NCBI RefSeq assembly: GCF_902686445.1
Contig: NC_062219.1
Coordinates: forward strand, 40,947,056 to 41,011,055
DNA: 64,000 nucleotides
Direction of reading: 5' to 3'
Origin: Sciurus carolinensis
Lineage: Eukaryota; Chordata; Mammalia; Rodentia; Sciuridae
Below the pieces are notes generated by a model. It was given only the letters and a program-made list of their open reading frames with translations, had not been told where the DNA came from and did not search any database. Numbering within the stretch: position 1 is the first letter of the stretch; every line of letters starts with the position of its first letter. This document shows positions 23,773-35,400 of the stretch, piece after piece. The position numbers were made by a program, and so were the translations under genes.

Positions 23773-26700
23773 ATGACTAGGAATACAAATCATATCTTAA
23801 TAATAATCCTGAATATTAATTGCCTAAGCTCATTGATCAAAATACATAGAATGGCAGATTGGATTAAAAAGGAAGACCCAGCAATATATGTCTTCAAGAA
23901 AAAGACATCCACAGACTAAAGATGAAAGAATGGGAAGAAACATACCATGCATATGAACTCAGTAAAAAAGCAGGGGTTTCCATACTTATATCAGATAAAG
24001 TGAACTTCAAGTCAAAGATAGTCAGAAGGGATAAAGAAGGACATTTCATACTGCTTAAGGGAGCCGAAAATCAGGAAGACATAACAATCATAAATATTTA
24101 TGCCCCAAACAACAGCTCATCCATGTATGTCAAACAAATCCTTTTCAATTCCACGAATCAGATGGACCACAACACAATAATTGTGGGTGACTTTAACACA
24201 CCACTCTCACCACTGGATAGATCTTCCAAACAAAAACTAAACAATGAAATCATAGAACTCAATAACACAATCAATAACTTAGACTTAACAGACATATATA
24301 GAATATTCTATCCATCACCAGTGAATACACTTTCTTCTCAGCAGGACATGGATACTTCTCTAAAATAGACCATATGTTATGCCAAAAAACATCCCTTAGT
24401 AAATACAAAAAAATAAAGATACTACCTTGTATTCTATCAGATCATAATGAAATGAAATTAGAAATCAATGATAAAATAAAAAACAGAAACTACTCCAACT
24501 CCCAGAGACTAAATAATATGCTATTGAATGAAGTATGGATAACAGAAAACATAGGGAGGAGATAAAAAATTTTTAGAGGTAAATGAGAACAATGTACAAC
24601 ATATCAAAATCTCTGGGACACTGTGAAAGCAGTACTAAGAGGAAGATTCATTGCATGGAGTGCATTCAATAAAAGAACAAAAAGTCAACAACTAAATGAC
24701 CTAACATTATATCTCAAAGTCCTAGAAAATGAAGACAGAACAACACCAGAGTAGTAGAAAACAGGAAATCATTAAAATCAGAGTTGAAATCAATGAAATT
24801 GAAACAAAAGAAACAGTTCAAAAAATTGACAATACAAAAAGTTGGTTCTTTTTGAAAAAGTAAACAAAATTGATAAACCCTTAGCCACACTAACAAGAGA
24901 AGGAGAGAGAAAACTCAAATTACTAAAATTTGTGATGAAAAAGGAAATATCATGACAAAAATTATTGAAACATATAACATAATTAGAAGCTACTTTGAAA
25001 ATCTATATTCCAACAAAATAGAGAAACTTGAAGACATCAACAAATTTCTAGAGACATATGATCCTCCCAAACTGAACCAGGAGGACATATACAATGTAAA
25101 TGGATCAATTTCAAGCAATGAAATAGAAGAAGCCATCAAAAGTCTACCAACAAAGAAGAGCTGGGGACCAGACAGATTCTCAACTGAGTTCTACAAGACC
25201 TTCAAAGAAGAACTTATACCAATACTTCTCTAAGTATTCCATGAAATAGAAAAGAAGGGAACCCTTCAAATTCATTCTATGAAGGTAGTATCACTCTGAT
25301 ACCAAAGCCAGACGAAGATGCATCAAGGAAAGAAAACTTAAATAGACCAATATCTCTGATGAACATAGATGCAAAAATACTTAACAAAATTCTGGTAAAT
25401 TGCATACAAAAACATATTAAGAAGATAGTGCAACACGATCAGGTGGGGTTCATCCTAGGGATGCAAGTTTGGTTCAACGTCTGGAAAGCATAAATGTAAT
25501 TCATCACATCAATAAACTTAGGTTAAGAATAATATGATTACTTCAATAGATGTAGAGAAAGTGTTTGGCAGAATACAACCCACTTTATGCTCAAAACACT
25601 AGAAATAAATACGGACAGTAGGAACTTACCTTAACATTGTGAAGGCTATCTATGTTAAGCCCATGACCAACATCATTCTTAATGGATAAAAACCAAAAGT
25701 ATACCCTTTAAAAATAGCAAGACAGGGATGCCCTCTTTCACAACTTCTGTTTAACATTGCGGTTGACATACTAGCCAGAGCAATTAGACAGACCAAGGGA
25801 TACCAATAGGAAAAAGAAGAACTCAATCACTATTTGCCCACAACATGATTCTATATTTAGAGGATCCAAAAAACTCCACCAGAAAATTTCTAGAACTAAT
25901 AAATGAATTCAGCAAAATAGCAGGATGTAAAATCAACACAAATAAATCTAATACATTTCTATTCATAAGTGATGAATCCTCTGAAAGATAAATTAAGGAA
26001 ACTACTCCATTAAAAATAGCCTAAAAAATACAACAAAACTTGGGAATCAATCTAACAAAAGAGGTGAAAGACCTGTTTGATGAAAACTACAGAACACCAA
26101 AGAAAGAAATTAAAGAAAACCTCCAAAGATGGAAAGATCTCCCATCTTCTTGGATATGCAGAATTAATATTATCAAAATGATCATGCTTCCAAAGGCACT
26201 ATACAGATTTAACACAATTCTAATTAAAATCCCAGTGACATTTCTCATAGAAATAGAGAAAGCAATCATGAAGTTCATCTGGAAGAACAAAAGACCCAGA
26301 ATAAACAAAGCAATTCTGGGAAGGAAGAGTGAAGCAGGAGGTATCACAATACCAGACCTTAAACTCTACTATAGACCAATAGTAATAAAAACAGCATGGT
26401 ATTGGCACCAAAATAGACAGGTAGACCAATGGTACAGAATAGAAGACACAGAGACAAATCCACATAAGTACAGTTATCACATACTAGACAAATGAGCCAA
26501 AAATCATACAATGGAGAAAAGACAGCCTCTTCAACAAATGGTGCTGGCAAAACTGGAAAGCCATATGCAGTAAAATGAAATTAAAATCCCATCTCTCACC
26601 CTGTACAAAACTCAACTCAAAATGATTCAAGGAATTAGACCTGAGACCCTTCAGCAAGTAGAAAAAAAAGTAGACCCAAATCTTCATCATGTTGGCAGAG

Positions 26701-28178
26701 GACCAGACATCCTTAATAAGATTCCCAGAGTGCAAGAAATAAAAACAAGAATCAATAAATGGGAAGGATTCAGACTAAAAAGCTTTTTTTCAACAAAGGA
26801 AACAGTCAATAATGTGAAAAGAGAATCTAGAAAATGGGAAAAAATCTTTTCCACACACACTTCAGACAGAGCACTATTCTCCAAAATTTATCAAGAAAAT
26901 AAAGAACTTAACCAGAAAAATACAAAGAACCCAATCTAAAGTGGGCTAAGGAACTGGGCAGACACGTCACAGAAGATATACAGGTGATCAACAAATATAT
27001 GAAAAAGTGCTCATCATCTCCAGTAATTAGTGAAATGCAAATTAAAACCACCCTAAGATTTCATCTAACTCCAATTAGAATGACTATTATCATCCTCCAC
27101 TTATGAGGGAAAATATTCAGCCTTTGGTGTTCTGGGATTGACTTATTTCACTTAGCATGATATCCTCCAATTCCATCCATTTATTTGCAAATGACACAAT
27201 ATGTTTCTTCTTTATGGCTGAATAATATTCCATTGTGTACATACACCACAGTTTCTTTATCCTTTCATCTGTTGAAGGGCATCTAGGTTGTTTCCACAAC
27301 CTAGCTATTGTGAATTGAGCTGCTATAAACATTGATGTGGCTGCATTACTGTAGTATGCTAATTTTAAGTCCTAAGGAGTGGGATAACTGGGTCAAAATG
27401 TGGGTCCATTCCAAGTTTTCTGAGCATTCTCCACACAGCTTCCCAGAGTGGCTGCACCATTGGGGATGGGGGGTAGGGAATGAGAGAAGAATGGAGGAAC
27501 TTTAGATTATGTAGAAGGAAATGAGAGGGAGGGAGGGTATGAAAAATGGTGGAATGAGACAGACATCATTACCCTATGTACATGTATGATTACATGAATG
27601 GTATGAATCTACGTCATGAACAACTATAGAAATGAAATGATGTACCCCATTTGTGTACAATGAATCAAAATATAGTCTGTAAAATATAAAAAAAAATAAT
27701 TTAAAAATGAATGGCTATTTTCAAGAACACAAGCAATAATAAGTGTTGCCATGGATGTGGGGGAAAAGGCACTCTCATACATTGCTGGTGGAGTTGCAAA
27801 TGGTGCAGCCACTCTGGAAAGCAGTATGGAGATTCCTCAGAAAACTTGGAATGGACCCACCATTTGACCCAACTCTCCCACTCCATGGTTTATATGCAAA
27901 GGACTTAAAATCAGCATACTACAGTAACACAGCCACATCAATGTTGATAACTGCTCAATTCACAATAGCTAGATTGTTGAACCAAACTAGATGCCCTTCA
28001 ATACATGAATGGATAGAGAAACTGTGGCATATCTACACAATGGAGTACTACTCAGTCATAAAAAGAATAAAATTATGGTATTTGCCTGTAAATGAATAGA
28101 GTTGGAGAATATCATACTAAGTGAAATAAGCATCCCAAAAAACCAAAGGGCAAATATTTTCTCTGATAAGTGGATGAT
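23773..28178 (+). pseudogene. L1-B ORF2 (endonuclease / reverse transcriptase), broken
   Basis: Starts at the ATG in 'aaaatgactaggaatac', with the usual 'MTRNTNHIL'-type N-terminus. The endonuclease domain spans about 23773-24600, with 'INIYAPN' near 24093, 'GDFNTPLSPLDRSS' near 24185 and the SDHN motif at 24437-24448. The reverse transcriptase keeps 'KKSWGPDRFS' (about 25153) and 'RQGCPLSQ' (about 25722). The catalytic FADD box reads FAHN at 25833-25844, losing both aspartates. The C-terminal region has a 151-codon open part (26040-26495), and, beyond the nested L1-E, the Cys/His cluster 'CCHGCGGKGTLIHC' in 27740-27790. Several frameshifts and stops are present. The protein would be about 1,270 residues if unbroken. 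Confidence 0.9.
27079..27722 (+). mobile_element. L1-E: 5'-inverted L1 nested in L1-B ORF2
   Basis: L1-B ORF2 is cut at 27091 and resumes at 27710. The insert (27092-27709) has two parts. 27092 to about 27461 is the inverted end of ORF2 (a 71-codon minus-strand frame with 'PRCPSTDERIKKLW'). About 27462-27709 is the plus-strand 3'UTR with 'aatcaaaatatagtctgtaa' and an A-rich tail. Imperfect 13-bp duplications 'aatgactattatc' (27079-27091) and 'aatggctattttc' (27710-27722) flank it. This is the classic product of twin priming. The two duplication copies differ at two positions, so the insertion is not recent. Confidence 0.9.
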
Positions 28179-28447
28179 GATACATAAAGAGGTGGGGTGT
28201 GGTGGGGGGAGCAAGAGAAGAATGGAGAAACTTTGGATTGGGTAGAAGAAAATGGGCAGGACAGGGTGGGTGAAGGAAAGATAGCAGACTGAGACAAACA
28301 TTATTACCCTATGTACATGTATAATTACAAGAATGGTGTGAATCCACATCATGTACAACCACAGAAACGAAAATTTGTACCCCATTTGTGTACAATGAAT
28401 CAAAATGCAGTCTGTAAAAATAAAAAAGATTATATCAGTAACAAAAA

Positions 28448-28462
28448 AAGAAGTATGTATTG
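28448..28462. repeat. right target-site duplication of L1-B
   Basis: 'aagaagtatgtattg', identical to 21526-21540. Confidence 0.95.
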
Positions 28463-28545
28463 TAAATTTTGAATAGAAATAAATAATATAAACAGAAAAA
28501 GATATAGAAAAGTGATGGAATGTGTGTGTCTTTTAAATAGGGTAT

Positions 28546-28910
28546 AATAATTAGCTCTCAGCACAATATTTCTGCAAACTAAAGTAACTTCAAAATTTCA
28601 GTGTCTTGCAACACAAGCGTCCTGAGACTGGTTGGAGTTCAGTGGCTTCCTCTGGCCTTGGCTTAACTTGGCTCCTGCGACAGGTGGGATCCTAGTCTTC
28701 AAATGTCTTTTAGTTCCCTTCAATCATACATGCTCCTTTTCTTGCAAAAGATAGGAACAGAAGAGAAAGACTAATTGGGCAACCACAGTTTGAGTCTTTG
28801 TTTACTGTTCTATTGGTCATGGGTCACATAGCTAGACCCCAAATCAAGGGGCAAAGAAGTGTTCTGTGTTTACTATAAGGCCATGCAAAGTTGGAAACAT
28901 AAAATACAGA
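28546..28910. repeat. probable ancient interspersed repeat
   Basis: The order 'aaactaaagtaacttcaaaa', 'tcagtgtcttgcaacac', 'cttggcttaacttggctcc', 'ggtcacatagctagacccc' and 'aaggccatgcaaagt' recalls a widespread old mammalian repeat, but I cannot name the family with confidence. Confidence 0.4.
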
Positions 28911-29030
28911 GGAATGAAGAGTAAGTATCCACTTACTCAAGCTACTGCTTTGAGTTAAACAGTGAAATCTTATTAAAATTCTATTCAAAATGTACATTAG
29001 ACCAATGAATAAGTGATATTAATAACTGAA

Positions 29031-30110
29031 AGCAGAACTTACCAGGAAGTGGAAACAGCAAGCGTAAAGACTTACACAGGGACAAATTAGAGAAACAGTG
29101 GTTTGAATGGTGTGCTAGAAAAGGGGTGAAGGAAAAGAATAGTAGTAGAAGATGAAGTCAACAGGCATTTAATGACAAAAGCATTGTAGACCTTAAAGGC
29201 CCTGGGGGATTTTTTTTTCTTTCTTTCTTTTTTTTTTTTAATGAGTACATTGGGAAACTTCTGAAAAGTTCTGAGCAGAAAATATGTTTACCAAATTTCC
29301 CTATCTAAAGGTTCGTGTGTAGCTATGTCAAGAATTGACTGTATAGGGTAAAAATGAAAAGACAACAATTAAGAGTTTTTGCAGAAATTTTAAGAAGAGA
29401 AGATAATGAGTCACACTAGGTGTAGACGTGAAGTTAATTAGAATTCTGAGAACCTGTTACTGGTAGAACTGACCTTATGTGATGATATTTAGAACCTAAA
29501 ATGTGAGAGATAGAGAGAAATCAAAGATAACTGCTAAGTTTTTAGTCTGAGTAACTTGAAAATTGTTGTGCCATTTATTAAGTGGAATTGGTGGTAAAGA
29601 TGGAGAATTTATTTTACATAAGCTAAGTTTGAGATATTTGGGGGACGTTAAAATGGAGAGAGTAAGTGTAAGAAGAGTAGGAATGGAAGAAATTCATATT
29701 GAAGATATACATTCTGTAGTTATCAAAAAATAAATGGGATTAAAAACCTTGTGACTGGATATGATCATCAAGGGGATAAGAAAGAAGAAGTTCAATGATT
29801 CAACTCTGGGCAACTCTCCGTGTTACCAAAATTCAGAGAGAAAAGTTAGAGAAGAAAGGGAAGCTGAGGAGATGCTATAGGAGTGGATCCACAGACCTGT
29901 GGCCTAGAACTCCGGTAAAAAATAAATTTTAGAAAAGAAAGCATGATCCATTGTGTCAGATGCTGCTGAAAGATCAGGGGAGATGAGGACTGAGAATTAT
30001 TCATTTACATCATTTATACTTGTCCAAAATAAAATGATGAGTGTCTTTCATGGGAACAAAATTCTATGGAGTGTTGGGGATGAAACCTCATTGCAATAGT
30101 TAAAAACAGG
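29031..30110. repeat. ancient LINE (L2/CR1-era) fragment, probable
   Basis: Long, diverged match to an old mammalian repeat with the phrases 'tcaaagataactgctaagtt', 'ctaagtttgagatatttggg', 'tgtcagatgctgctgaaaga' and 'gatgaggactgagaatt'. The tract is non-coding. It is broken near 29208-29240 by a T/C-rich run. I recall this as L2/L3-type DNA, but the exact family and orientation are uncertain. Confidence 0.5.
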
Positions 30111-30272
30111 GAACAAGAGGTAAAATAAACCAGAATATTCAGTTCTGTGGAGTTCTGCCAGTCTCCTATCTTTGCCACTGCTACCTTTATTTCCTGTTCA
30201 TATTGGATTGTATGATTACAGTTTCTAATCAATTTAATTCACTTGCTGGTTTGTTTTTTTTACTCGAATACA

Positions 30273-30400
30273 CATCAAAACTCCAAATCTTTTTTTGTTT
30301 GTTTTGTCTGGGGGGGCTGGGGATTGAATCCAGAGTCTGTGCATGCTAAGCATGTATTCTATCACTGAGCTACTCTCCCAGCATCAAAACCCCAAATCTT
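30273..30400 (-). repeat. ID SINE with 19-bp target-site duplication
   Basis: An inverted ID with T-rich tail, 'gctggggattgaatccaga' and 'tgagctactctcccagc'. Duplications 'catcaaaactccaaatctt' (30273-30291) and 'catcaaaaccccaaatctt' (30382-30400) differ at one base. It is more diverged than the ID at 2930. Confidence 0.9.
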
Positions 30401-31019
30401 AAGTCATATAACTACCATCTTTATATTTCTGTATTTGAACATTTGAGCACTTAGAACAAAATAAATCACAGACTTACATAGACCAGTATCTTGAAAAATT
30501 AATATTGCCAATACCCATCTGTCATTCTTCCTGTGTTCCCCTGGTTATTTGTCTCTCCTATTCTACACATCTATAATTTACTTGGTCGAAATATATTCTT
30601 TCTTTTACAGTCTTCTCATGAATTAGAAGTGCCCTTTTATAACTTATCTCAGACTTAGTCATTTTCCCTTAGTAGTCTTGCTTCATCAGCATGTCCCATT
30701 TTTCTATATCTTCAAGACCATGAGCATTTCGTATCTGCAGTTACTTCCCATCGTAAGCTGAACATTTCCTCATCTCTGTACTTCAGTCATCACTCTTGTG
30801 CTTGTGGACAAATTTCTTTAAAGGACTATCCCAGCTCATCATGGTCGTGCTTTGTCTCTCATCTACTATTCAGAGTTATGTACTCCAGAGTCCATTTTCA
30901 TCTTTATGCCTCCTCTTCAATTTTTTTTGTGATTCTTAACGAGCAAATTTGCTAAATCTCACACGAACTTTTGATTTTTTTTCCCCTATAACTTGACATT
31001 GCTGCACAATTGTTCTTAC
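30401..31019. other. unique sequence
   Basis: About 600 bases, rich in C and T on the plus strand, with no recognised gene or repeat. Confidence 0.4.
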
Positions 31020-31229
31020 AAAATTTTTTGTTGTTGTTACCAGGAATTGAACCTAGGAATTTAAACATTGAGCCACAGCCACAGCCTTTTTTTAAATTTT
31101 ATTTTAAGACAGGGTCTTGTTAAGTTGTGTAGGACCTTGCTAAGTTGCTGAGGCTGGCTTTGAACTTCTGATCCTTCTGCCTCTCCCTCCAAAGTTGCTG
31201 GGATTATAGATGTGAACCACTGTGCCTGG
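31020..31229 (-). repeat. MEN (B1-dID) dimeric SINE, inverted
   Basis: Inverted ID half ('accaggaattgaacctagg') then inverted B1 half ('gttgctgggattatagatg', ending 'cactgtgcctgg'). Its 5' end abuts the target duplication of L1-C. Confidence 0.85.
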
Positions 31230-32508
31230 AAGAAATGTTCTATTTTGTGAAATTGAACCTCTATCTCTCATCCTGCACAAAACTCAACTTAAAATGGATC
31301 AAGGACCTAGGAATTAGTCCAGAGACCCTGCACCTAATAGAAGAAAAGTAGGTCCAAATCTTCATCATGTTGGTTTAGGATCAGACTTCCTTAACAAGAC
31401 TCCTGAAGCATAAGAAATAAAATCAAGAATCAATAAATGGGATGGATACAAGCTAAAATTTTTTTCTCAGCAAAGGAAACAATCAATAACATGAAGAGAG
31501 AGCCTACAGAGTGGGAGAAAATCTTTACCACACACAGTTCATATAGAGCACATATCTCCACAATTTATGAAGAACTCAAAAAACTTAAAAATTCAAATAA
31601 TCCAATCAATAAGTTGGCTAAGGAATTGAACAGGTACTTCATAGAAGATATGTAGTTGATCAAAAAACATGAAAAAATGTTCAAAATCTCTAGTAATTAG
31701 AGAAATGTGAATCAAAACTATTCTAAGATTTCATCTCACTCTAGTTAGAATGACAATTATCAAGAATACAAGCAATAATAAGTGTTGGCGAGGATGTGGG
31801 GAAAAAGGTACACCCATACATTGCTTGTGGGACTGCGAATTGCTGCAACCACTCTGGAAAGCAGTATAGAGATTCCTTAGAAAAATTGTAATAGAATCAC
31901 CATTTGACCCTGCTGTCTCACTCCTTGGTCTATTCCCAAAGGACTTAGAATCATCATACTATACTAATGGAACCACATCAATATCTACAGCAGCTCAATT
32001 CACAATAACTAAATTGTGGAACCATCTAAATCCCTTCAGTTGATGAGTAGACAAAGAAACTGTGGTATATATACACAATGGAATATTACTCATCCTTAAA
32101 GAAGAATCAAATTATGACATTTGTAAGAAAATGGATGGAGTTGGAGAATATCATGCTAAGTGAGATAAGCAATCCCCCCAAATCAAAGGCTGAATATTTT
32201 CTCTGATGAATGGATGCTGACACATAATGGGGCATGGAGATGGTGAGGGAAGAATGGAGGAACTTTGGATTGTGCAGAGGGAAATGAGGGGAGAAGAAAA
32301 GAGAGGGGTGGGAAAGATGGTGGAATGAGACAGACGTTACCCTATATACATGTATGCATGAATGATGTGACCCTACATCGTGGGCAATAAGAGAAATGAA
32401 TAGTTGTACTCCATTTGTGTACAATGAATCAAAATGCATTCTGCTATCATGTATAACTAAATAGAACAAATAACAATAAAAACATTAAAAAAGAAATGTT
32501 CTATTTTG
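31230..32508 (+). mobile_element. L1-C: 5'-truncated L1 with 18-bp target-site duplication
   Basis: The last third of ORF2 plus 3'UTR and A-rich tail, inserted between perfect duplications 'aagaaatgttctattttg' at 31230-31247 and 32491-32508. ORF2 remnants include a 72-codon frame at 31437-31655 and the Cys/His cluster region near 31780-31830. Stops break it. The 3' end carries 'aatcaaaatgcattctgcta' and 'ataactaaatagaacaaat', a different tail from L1-B. It split an older repeat boundary: a MEN lies to the left and an old L1M to the right. Confidence 0.93.
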
Positions 32509-33070
32509 AAATGAAATCAGTATATCAAAGAGATACCTACACTACCATGTTTATTGCATTTGAGCATAATGATAGGGAAGATATGGAATCAAGTGAGGTA
32601 TCCATCAGTGGATAAATAGGTAAAGAAAACTTGGTGTATGTACACAATGTAATAACTCACCATAAAGAAGAACATCTGCTATTTGTGGCAATGTGGATGA
32701 GACTGGAGGATACTATGTTTACTGAAATAAGCCAGCTATAGAAAGACCAATATCACGTATACTTTACTTAGCTATGGAAATTTAAATAAATTGATCTCAC
32801 AACTATCATTAAGGACTAAGAATCATTGGGATAGGAAAGAAGTAGAAGGAGTTTGGATACTGGGTACCTAAATCATGTTAGATAGGGATAATTAGTTCCT
32901 GTGCTCTCGAACAGGATGTCTGTAGTTCACAACAGTATATTATGTATTTTATAAATAACTAGAAGAGAGAACTTTGAAAGTTTCCAAAGAAATGATAAAT
33001 ATATAAGGAGATAGAGATACCAACTACCTTGATTTGATCATTACCCATATCTAATATCTAATAATTATAT
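32509..33070 (+). repeat. old L1M 3' end
   Basis: 'aaatcagtatatcaaagaga' followed by 'tacctacactaccatgttta', 'gatatggaatcaagtg' and the 3'UTR phrase 'accttgatttgatcattacc' identify an ancient L1MA/MB-type end. No usable frame. Confidence 0.75.
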
Positions 33071-33519
33071 CTAATTATTATTCAACCCATAAATATGTAC
33101 AATTATTATGTGTCAAACAATAGTAAAAGTACAAATAGTAAATATTCCTCTTTTGTTGGCTCTGATTAGTTTCATATTTGGTTTGTTTTCCTCCTTTCTG
33201 GCTACTCAAAATAAATGTCACCCCTGGCTTCATTTCCTTTTAATGTGTTACTTGCTGGTGTTTCACAGGAGTCCATCTGAGGTTTTACTCTTTTTCCTTT
33301 GTATACTATTTCTACATGATTATATTCACTCCCATGCACTTATTTATAACCTACATTCTGTTGACTCAGAAATATGTCTACTTTTAGGCACACACATCTA
33401 ACACCTCCCTGGATCCTTGTACTTGGTGTTCTTCTGACAACTTATGTTCAACTACAGCATCACCTTTTCTACCAAAACCTGACTCTTCTCCAAGATCTTT
33501 CTTGACCGGTGACGGGAGC
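33071..33519. other. unique sequence
   Basis: A 97-codon plus-strand frame (33108-33401) is hydrophobic but has no family features or coding context. I regard it as chance. Confidence 0.4.
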
Positions 33520-33620
33520 CACCATGCACCTAATAATAAGGAAAATTAGATAAAAATTATACTCTTGCTTCTGCCATGATGTTTTACCTCATCTCAGTCC
33601 CAGAGCAATAGAATTGGTCA
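33520..33620 (+). repeat. MaLR LTR fragment, tentative
   Basis: 'cttctgccatgatgttttac' and 'tctcagtcccagagcaatag' match the middle of the rodent MaLR LTRs seen inverted at 39213 and 51385. Confidence 0.45.
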
Positions 33621-34899
33621 TTTATGTCCTGAGACCTCTGAAATCACAACATATGACAGAGAAGACTTCTACAGCCCATTCAACAACCCCAGTGTCAGAG
33701 GCCCCAGGAGAGTTATCAAATGGAACACATGATATGTTAACTGTAGCTTTTGCCTTGATTCTTCCTGTTGCCTACAATGGAAAAAATTTCACTCCAAACA
33801 ATTACCTATTAAGTCATTATCTCCAGACTAAACCCTGACAAATAATAATTGAAGAAAAAAATGGCAAGAGATCATGTCCTCAGACCAGGTGTAATTACTT
33901 AGATTTTAAAGACTGAGATACCAATTTGGAGGGGTGGGGAGTGGAGTAGAAAATGGACCCAATTTTATTATGGACAGATATTTTATGCCTACTGATACAA
34001 AGACTTAGAATATTACCATGTGCACTGTTTCCCATTCTTTTTTGCTGCATTTTCTTCACCTGTAGTCAAACTTGGCTCTAAATTAACTTCACAAATTGAA
34101 ATACATATGTATTTTTTCAACTGCTAATCAAGACTTGGAGGCTCGACCATGTCAACATTGGAGACATCACTTGCCAGTGTACATACTTGTTATATGCAGA
34201 CATGTATTTCTTACACATGCTAGGCTGTGCAATTGTAAACAAAAATTGCAATATAGATGTTCCTTTGTATTATATAATTTTTATGCTCTTAAAATAATTA
34301 TACATTTTCACATAATTCACTGGTCCTATTAATTGTATAGCACCTTTAAATTTTTTATCAAATTCCATCTTTCCCTACTCAAGTTTATTAACATTTTCAT
34401 CTCCTTGATTCCTTTAACAATTCTCTCAATTCCCCTTTTTCACTCTGAACCCTCTCATTTATCTATAATATAAAAATAATACCATTACTTCCTATTTTAC
34501 TTTAAGTCTTTGAACTTTTTTGTTTTTTGGTTGATTGCAGATGTATCTGGGCTTTGTTCATATAAAGTCTTTTTTGAATCATTCTTCTCCATTCATTTCA
34601 TTCCACAATCTAGCTATAGCCTACTAATCCTGGAGATTTTACTATTTCCTAAATATTTCTCACTTTCCAAATTCTTATTCCTTCTATAGCATATATTGTA
34701 TTGAACTGCATAATTTTCATATAAATAGTGTCTTTAGTCTTTTATATACAATTATCTTCATATCGACATTTCCTGTTTCTGTGACCACTTGTACCCATAG
34801 AAACTCTAGTATCCCTTCTCCCATAAATATTTTCAATAATCCTTGAAATGAGCCAGAGAATTTTTTGTCAAATACTGTTCTGGGGAGGCTTATTATGAT
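33621..34899. other. unique AT-rich sequence
   Basis: About 1.3 kb. Small open frames at 33614-33838 and 34096-34332 have no recognisable domain. Confidence 0.4.
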
Positions 34900-35400
34900 G
34901 CCAGATATTAGGAATTGAGAAACAGAAAAGAGGAAATACCTACAGGATTATGTGCCCTTCAAAAAACATAAACACATGCATAATTTAAGGTACAGATCAG
35001 TGCTAAAAGCTAACAAGCAAGAAAATCTGGCAGATTAACCAGACAAGAAGTTGAGAGGGTTAAGGAGAGGGCATCAAGTTAGTTTAGGGAATGACAACTT
35101 GAACTAAATGTTGAAGAGAAGGCAGACACACAATCATCTGGAGAAGAGAATTCCAAGCCAAAAAAAAAAAAAAAGTCTAACATCTTAATATAAGATCAAA
35201 CTTGGCACTTTCAAAGATAGACATGAAGGTCTTCTGCTAGCAGCAGTAGTTGGAGGGATGAAAATAGATTAGAGAGGTGTCAGAGGTGTCATGGAAGGAT
35301 TTTATTTGGGGTTGTGGTGGGAAATTGAAGGGTTTGAGCAGCATTGTGATCTTGATCTTTGTTCCTTTAGTTTTTGTTAGGTGAGGAGACATACATGGTC
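34900..35400. repeat. ancient LINE (L2/CR1-era) fragment, tentative
   Basis: Phrases such as 'ggaattgagaaacagaaaag', 'gcatcaagttagtttaggg' and 'catggaaggattttatttgg' with 'gtttgagcagcattgtgatc' resemble the same class of old repeat as 29031-30110. It includes an A15 run at about 35160-35174. Confidence 0.4.

Larger units (their letters stand above)
21541..28447 (+). mobile_element. L1-B: full-length, inactivated LINE-1
   Basis: A complete L1: 5'UTR (21541-22702), ORF1 (22703-23715), ORF2 (23773 to about 28178), 3'UTR and A-rich tail ending at 28447. Perfect 15-bp target duplications abut both ends, so the 5' end is genuine ('aggagtcaagatggcagact'). Removing the nested L1-E (27092-27709) leaves about 6.3 kb, a normal L1 size. 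Multiple stops, frameshifts and a changed reverse-transcriptase active site show it is dead. Confidence 0.95.
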
